Positions 59,690 through 64,000 of a DNA stretch of 64,000 nt are shown here, piece by piece. The notes beneath the pieces were generated by a model. The model searched no databases. It was not told the DNA's origin and saw only the letters and a program-made list of their open reading frames with translations. This DNA is from Malus domestica (Eukaryota > Streptophyta > Magnoliopsida > Rosales > Rosaceae). Position 1 is the stretch's first letter; each line of letters starts with the position of its first letter. Position numbers and translations under genes: made by a program. The stretch lies in the NCBI RefSeq assembly GCF_042453785.1, contig NC_091671.1, positions 12,904,001-12,968,000 of the forward strand. Reading direction: 5' to 3'.

Positions 59690-60075
59690 TTGAAAAAATG
59701 AGATGAAAAAACGAAACCCTCCATCCAGTTTGGGTGTTGCTTTCTTTTCCCGTGAAAATCATACAAATATGTCCCCACTAACAATTCAGTCTTCAGAATG
59801 TCATGAGAAATCAAGCCAATAACTAGATCTAATTTAGAGATATAATTGAAAAGCTAAGGGTCTGTCCGGCAATCACTTTATAGATAACATCTAAATTATC
59901 TGTCTAGTGGAGATAGAATCCATAATACAAGTAGGGCAATTGAAGAAATGAATAACGAAAATGCAAAACAAAAGACACAAATAAAAACAGATAAACAAAA
60001 ACCAAAACCCATTTTAAATTTTCAATATTTTGTTTTCATTTTTCCATCTCCCTCACAATACTTCATCTCATTATG

Positions 60076-60535
60076 AAATTGTAGCAAGAGTCCCTTAACT
60101 TTAATCAAATTAGAGCAATGATTCCTCAACTAAAAATCTATTACCATTGGTCCCTCAACTTATCAAAATATGTAGCTATGGTTCTTTTCGTCAATTTCGT
60201 TAAAATTTTGTCAAAACGAGTTTTGTTGGAATGACCATTGCTACAATTGGGGTCCCTCAACTTATCAAAGCATGTAGTTATGGTCATTTTCGTCAACTTC
60301 GTTAGAATTTTGTCAAAATAAGTTATGTTGAAAGGACCATTGCTACAATTGGATTAAAGTTGAAAGACTATTTCTCCATTCGGATTAAAGTTGAGGGCCC
60401 AATGGTAATGAATTTTTAGTTGAAGAACCATAGATGCACATTTTGATGAGTTGATGGACCATTAGTAATGAATTTTTAGTTGAGGGATCATTGCTCCAAT
60501 TGAGTTAAAGTTGAGGGACCATTACTACAATTTAC
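60076..60535. mobile_element. Foldback element built on 'TTGAGGGACCATTGCTACAA' repeats
   Basis: The left half in forward reading has AAATTGTAGCAAGAGTCCC with TCAACTAAAAATCTATTACC, and the right half carries their inverses (TAATGAATTTTTAGTTGAGG; GGGACCATTACTACAATTT). Several subrepeats (TGTAGTTATGGTC / TTTTCGTCAACTTCGTTA) are also tandemly repeated. TSD not found. Confidence 0.7.
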
Positions 60536-60833
60536 TCTTTTTTCCTATCTCAAGCATAAATTGTTAAGGTAAAAAATCAAAAGCAAAATGATTGTTTACA
60601 TTGACCCATGCTGAAAATTAAAATCACAGTCCAAATATCTAACTATTTAGAGAAAGGCCCCTTGATCTAAAGTAATGTTTGGATGAGGAATTTAAGATTT
60701 CCAAGAAATTCTAAAATGATGGAATTTGAAATGTTAGAAATTTATTTTCTAAAATTCATGAACTTTTTTTTTAAGGTAACCTAAAAGAATAAAGAAATAC
60801 AAATACGAGGTTTAATGTGTATCTAGAGTCATT

Positions 60834-60864
<31 letters not shown>

Positions 60865-60904
60865 ATGTGATAAATAATAGTTAGGAAATGTACTAGTGCA
60901 GGTG

Positions 60905-61312
60905 GAGCTGACGGCGATGACAAGGGAGATGGCAGTATATGATGGTGGTGGTGGTGGCGGCGGCGGCGGCGCCAACAGTGATGATGGTAAGTGGTGGTGA
61001 CGGTGATGATGGTATAGTTGGTGGTGGATATAGAGGCAGTGATGGTGGGGGAGGTGGTGGCACCGATGGAGATGATGATTGTAGGCGGTGGCGGCATTGG
61101 CGATGTTAAGTAGTGGTGACAGTGACGGTGATGATGGTGTGTGGTCGGCAACGGCAACAATGATGGTGAGTGGTGGTGGCAGAGTCGATGATGGTGAGTG
61201 GTGGTGGCAGAGTCGATGATGGTGGTGGTTGGTTGTGGTGGGAGTGGTGAAGATGGTAAATAGTGGTGGTGGTGGTTATAGTGGTAGTGCTGGGAGATAA
61301 TGATGGCTACCC
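60905..61312. repeat. GGT/GAT-rich minisatellite
   Basis: A GGTGGTGGTGGCGGCGG core and variants of GATGATGGTGAGTGGTGGTGG repeat over about 400 bp; a 25-bp block GTGGTGGCAGAGTCGATGATGG is tandem at 61173-61224. On the minus strand it reads as a His/Thr/Pro-rich frame that has no other coding support. A TA repeat lies nearby at 60835-60866. Confidence 0.88.
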
Positions 61313-61399
61313 ATAGTTGAGTTTTTTCATTGTATTTTAAGCACTCATGAAAATTCAAAATAACAACTATTTACGTGCAATTTAAACTTAATAATTGGA

Positions 61400-62570
61400 G
61401 GTTCCACTTTCTATTTTTTTTCCTACGTAAAAATTTTAAATTTCTGTACTTACAAAATCCAAAAAAAAAGAATAAAGAAAGGGGAAACTTGATATAGATC
61501 CAATTTTTTGAGCCAATAGTAGGAATAGTCTAGTTTATTAAAATAAGTCCAATTTGTTATATTTAATTATCAATAGTTATCTGTTCAATGATAAGATTTA
61601 TTGTTAAAATCAAATTTCCTCCCAATTATCTCTTTGCTTATTTCTTTTTATTTATCTTTTTGTTATTTCTCATTCTTCCATCTGCTTTAAACCCTATTTA
61701 TAGATTTTATTTTTAATTTTTATAATCAACCTATATCATAGGTTAATTATACTTATCTACCTATATGACAGATTTTTTTTTTCTTAATAATCATCCTGTC
61801 ACAGATTAATGCGTCTTACTTGTAGGTATGTTATGTTTTTTCTACCTTTTAATTAGATTTCATATCTAACGTATAGGTATAATATACATTTATATATTTG
61901 TTACTTGTGTTAGGGTAAAATGTTTTGCAGACAAATTTATGTTAGTATATTAGTTTTTTTGTTATAAGATATTATTTATATTTTTTGGAGTTGGAAAATG
62001 CATAATATTAGAAGATTTTAATTGATTTTTAATATTTTTAGAAAATATAAAATAAGTATAAAAGAAATAAAAATATATAATTAGATAACTGGACTCACTC
62101 CTAAAAACATTCTATGTTTTTTAACCCGGATCTAAAAGCCCCATAAAGAAATTAGTGCGTGTTAATTTATAAATCCTCACTTTTATCCAAATTTCAAGTT
62201 TACATCCCTCGTCATAGACGAGGGTAAATTTTGTTTCTAATTCCTTCACGAGACAAAGATGGAAAAGCAATAAAATAACGTTTTCTAGTTTCTTTCCCAA
62301 CATCATCCTACATGAGAAATGAATCTTCCATAAGAAACGACATGGAAATCGAACTCCGTAGAGGAACTGGGAAGCATAAACAGAAACCTTTAACTAGCGT
62401 TCATCCAATACAGACAACGTAGCTACTTAAAGATAACAAATCCCATGAACAAAGTAGTTAGCCTTTTACAATCCATCCATCGATCGATAAAAATACGATT
62501 AACAGCGTAATAAACTTAAAAACATCATGTTATCCTACAAAACCCCACAAACTCTTTAGTACAAAAAAGA
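61400..62570. other. AT-rich intergenic DNA and CDC48 3' flank, no separate gene
   Basis: Frames such as 62121-62306 (minus) show no features. 62500-62657 probably contains the 3' UTR of the CDC48 gene. Confidence 0.5.
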
Positions 62571-62657
62571 CTTGAGAGTCATAACTGTGGAAAGAAAAGC
62601 CTTCCCAAGGGCGTATCGTTAGACAGAAATGCCTTGGGAACCATGCATATATAATTA

Positions 62658-62951
62658 CTAACCATACAAATCGTCTTCATCAGCCGCACCAGCAGAAGTT
62701 GCGAATGCATCAGAACCAGTTGTCCCAGTTTGTGTATTTTCAGTAAACTTAAACTCAGTTCCGAAACCCCTGGACTGCTGCAAGGTCTGAGCAAAGGCCT
62801 GGTATTTGCGTATATCAGCATCGCTGACACTCCTACGAGCATATTTCATCGACTCCTCAAAATGAGCAGCTTTAATCTCCGCCACTTCATCGTCAATGTC
62901 CTCATCCATAGAATCTGGATTCTCTGCTCTCCTTCTCTCCCGCTCAATATC
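62658..62951 (-). CDS. CDC48: CDC48 (p97/VCP-type AAA ATPase), last exon
   Basis: Encodes the last 97 residues of the cytosolic/nuclear segregase that unfolds ubiquitinated proteins with Ufd1/Npl4-type cofactors. The exon starts after a TTTGCAG acceptor with [18 protein letters not shown], then [40 protein letters not shown] and ends [10 protein letters not shown]. These are the highly conserved C-terminal helices of the D2 domain and the acidic tail; the terminal DDLYG contains the Tyr that in p97 is the cofactor-binding and phosphorylation site. The rest of the gene (N, D1 and most of D2) is upstream, beyond 64000, because no further exon was found in 62952-64000. Confidence 0.95.
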   Translation of the reverse strand, partial: DIERERRRAENPDSMDEDIDDEVAEIKAAHFEESMKYARRSVSDADIRKYQAFAQTLQQSRGFGTEFKFTENTQTGTTGSDAFATSAGAADEDDLYG

Positions 62952-64000
62952 CTGCAAACACACCAAATCTTAATGATATATAGATCTAGTGCAGAATTTG
63001 ATGGCCCGTTTGGTATTCTATTTGAGTTCCACTTTTTTCAACTCAAAAACAAGTTTTGAGTCACAAGTTCAAGATTCTTGTTTGATAGTCCACTTCTCAA
63101 AAACTGAACTCAAAAAATAACTGAAAAGCTTTGTTGTTAAACACACAAAAAGTTTGTTTTAAAACTTTTTGAAACTTTTTAGAGATCTCTCTCTCTCTCT
63201 CTCCCTCACTTGAATCCCCCAAAGCCATCACCTCCACCCCTCCCTCCCATGGGCAAGATTAATCGCCGGCGGCAAACGGCCACTGGCAATGGTGGCGCAC
63301 TGGATTAGAGGTTGCCGGACTTCAGATCTGAAATTGGCGACCAAACAGGCATCCCTTGCGGAGTCAGGGGTGACAGGTCAGGGTTTATGGAGTCAAGGGA
63401 ACGGCCACCGAACTGGGCGGCACAGAAGTGGAGGGAGGCGGTTATCAGGGACTCAGAAGAGATGATATGATAGAATTTTTTAGAAGTTTGAGTAGTTAAA
63501 AAATTTAAATCAAACGGGTCCTAATTTTAGAATGTCTACATGCAGTAAATATCAAGCCAAGTGTACGAGGTCCAAACTTTCGGTATGCAAACAAGAAAGG
63601 TTCTTGCATGTTTCAGCAAATGAAACGATGTACCAGTCTTTCCCTGTCTGCATAAAGAAAATATTGCCGTGTAAAGTCCCCACCAGCTACAACCCAAAGA
63701 GAGGAACAGAACAAAATCCGACATGCAAAGGTTTGAAAATCAAATTGGGATCCAAACCAAATTAACAGCTTTGAACAAGCAGAGCTTGCAATTTCCAGAA
63801 CTCACTTGGATAAGCAGAGTTTGTAATTTCCAGGACTCACGACACTGAAGTTTGCACTTCATAATTGATCAATTTTACACCAACTAAATCTTAAAAGCCC
63901 AACCAAGACTACATGCGATCCTTTTATTTTTCTTCCTCTATTGTTGGTGAGATCATGCAAATTTAAGTTATCAAAATTCACTACTAGTCTAAATGTGCAT
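62952..64000 (-). other. Intron of CDC48 with an inserted MITE-like element (about 63002-63520)
   Basis: GGCCCGTTTGGTATTC near 63003 and the inverse of AATCAAACGGGTCC near 63520 look like terminal inverted ends of a hAT-like MITE. Between them are (CT)n at 63188-63203 and a GC-rich part (63225-63440). At 63780-63840 a short AGAGCTTGCAATTTCCAGAA / AGAGTTTGTAATTTCCAGGA tandem duplicate occurs. No exon-like CDC48 text was found, so the preceding exon is outside the window. Confidence 0.55.

Noticed and set aside
60771..61358. 195-aa His-rich minus frame
   Set aside because: Produced by a triplet minisatellite. No start context, domain or neighbouring exon.
1..64000. CRISPR arrays, operons or ribosome binding sites
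   Set aside because: The window is plant nuclear DNA with spliced genes. The tandem arrays present have no spacer-repeat regularity.

Overview
This is a plant nuclear window, AT-rich and dense in transposable elements. The repeat families (a Cassandra 5S-bearing LTR, LTR elements with a TTTGGCGCCGTCTGTG primer site, and several short elements I associate with apple and pear) suggest a woody Rosaceae genome, probably Malus or Pyrus. That assignment is inference. Only six host genes or gene parts are convincing: an SnRK1 beta-3 (KINB3-like) gene on + (coding 22337-22764); two high-affinity nitrate transporter NRT2 genes facing each other tail to tail (+ 28384-30445 and - 33479-35540); a four-exon thylakoid DnaJ-zinc-finger gene like FIP on - (52162-53689); a small secreted peptide precursor on + (58376-58693); and the last exon of CDC48 on - (62658-62951), whose other exons lie beyond the right edge.

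Layout: 1-2650 decayed LINE; 2650-8900 repeat-rich intergenic DNA with LTR-like and SINE-like sequence; 9150-10580 decayed Ty1/copia material; 10942-12102 a non-autonomous element rich in ATATCG; 12396-16620 a 295-bp tandem duplication and a decayed gypsy-type ORF interrupted by two hAT-type MITEs; 18.2-23.2 kb KINB3; 24.6-28.0 kb a cluster of small elements (minisatellite, foldbacks, Cassandra solo LTR, Pack-MULE-like element, Stowaway-like MITE); 28.1-35.8 kb the NRT2 inverted repeat; 36.4-40.9 kb a Helitron-derived region with a solo LTR inside; 41.2-45 kb LTR-type repeats; 45.2-51.1 kb a repeat array interrupted by a 4.06-kb LTR element that carries a QWRF-family gene fragment; 52-53.7 kb FIP-like; 58.4 kb the peptide gene; 59.5-61.4 kb MITEs and a GGT-rich minisatellite; 62.6 kb to the end CDC48.

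The strongest observation is the NRT2 pair. The two 2.8-kb bodies (coding exons, both introns and 3' flank) mirror each other around position 31962 with no length difference, and I found only one base mismatch. Yet their upstream regions are clearly homologous but diverged, and one carries a MITE the other lacks. An old duplication with recently homogenised bodies (gene conversion in a palindrome) explains this better than a new duplication, although an assembly artefact must be excluded. The second is a non-autonomous LTR retrotransposon that has captured the 5' part of a QWRF (augmin/microtubule-associated) gene in its own sense orientation. It is bounded by a 5-bp target duplication and has an internal empty-site copy nearby. 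The host genes show no sign of acting together; they are ordinary neighbours separated by transposon debris.
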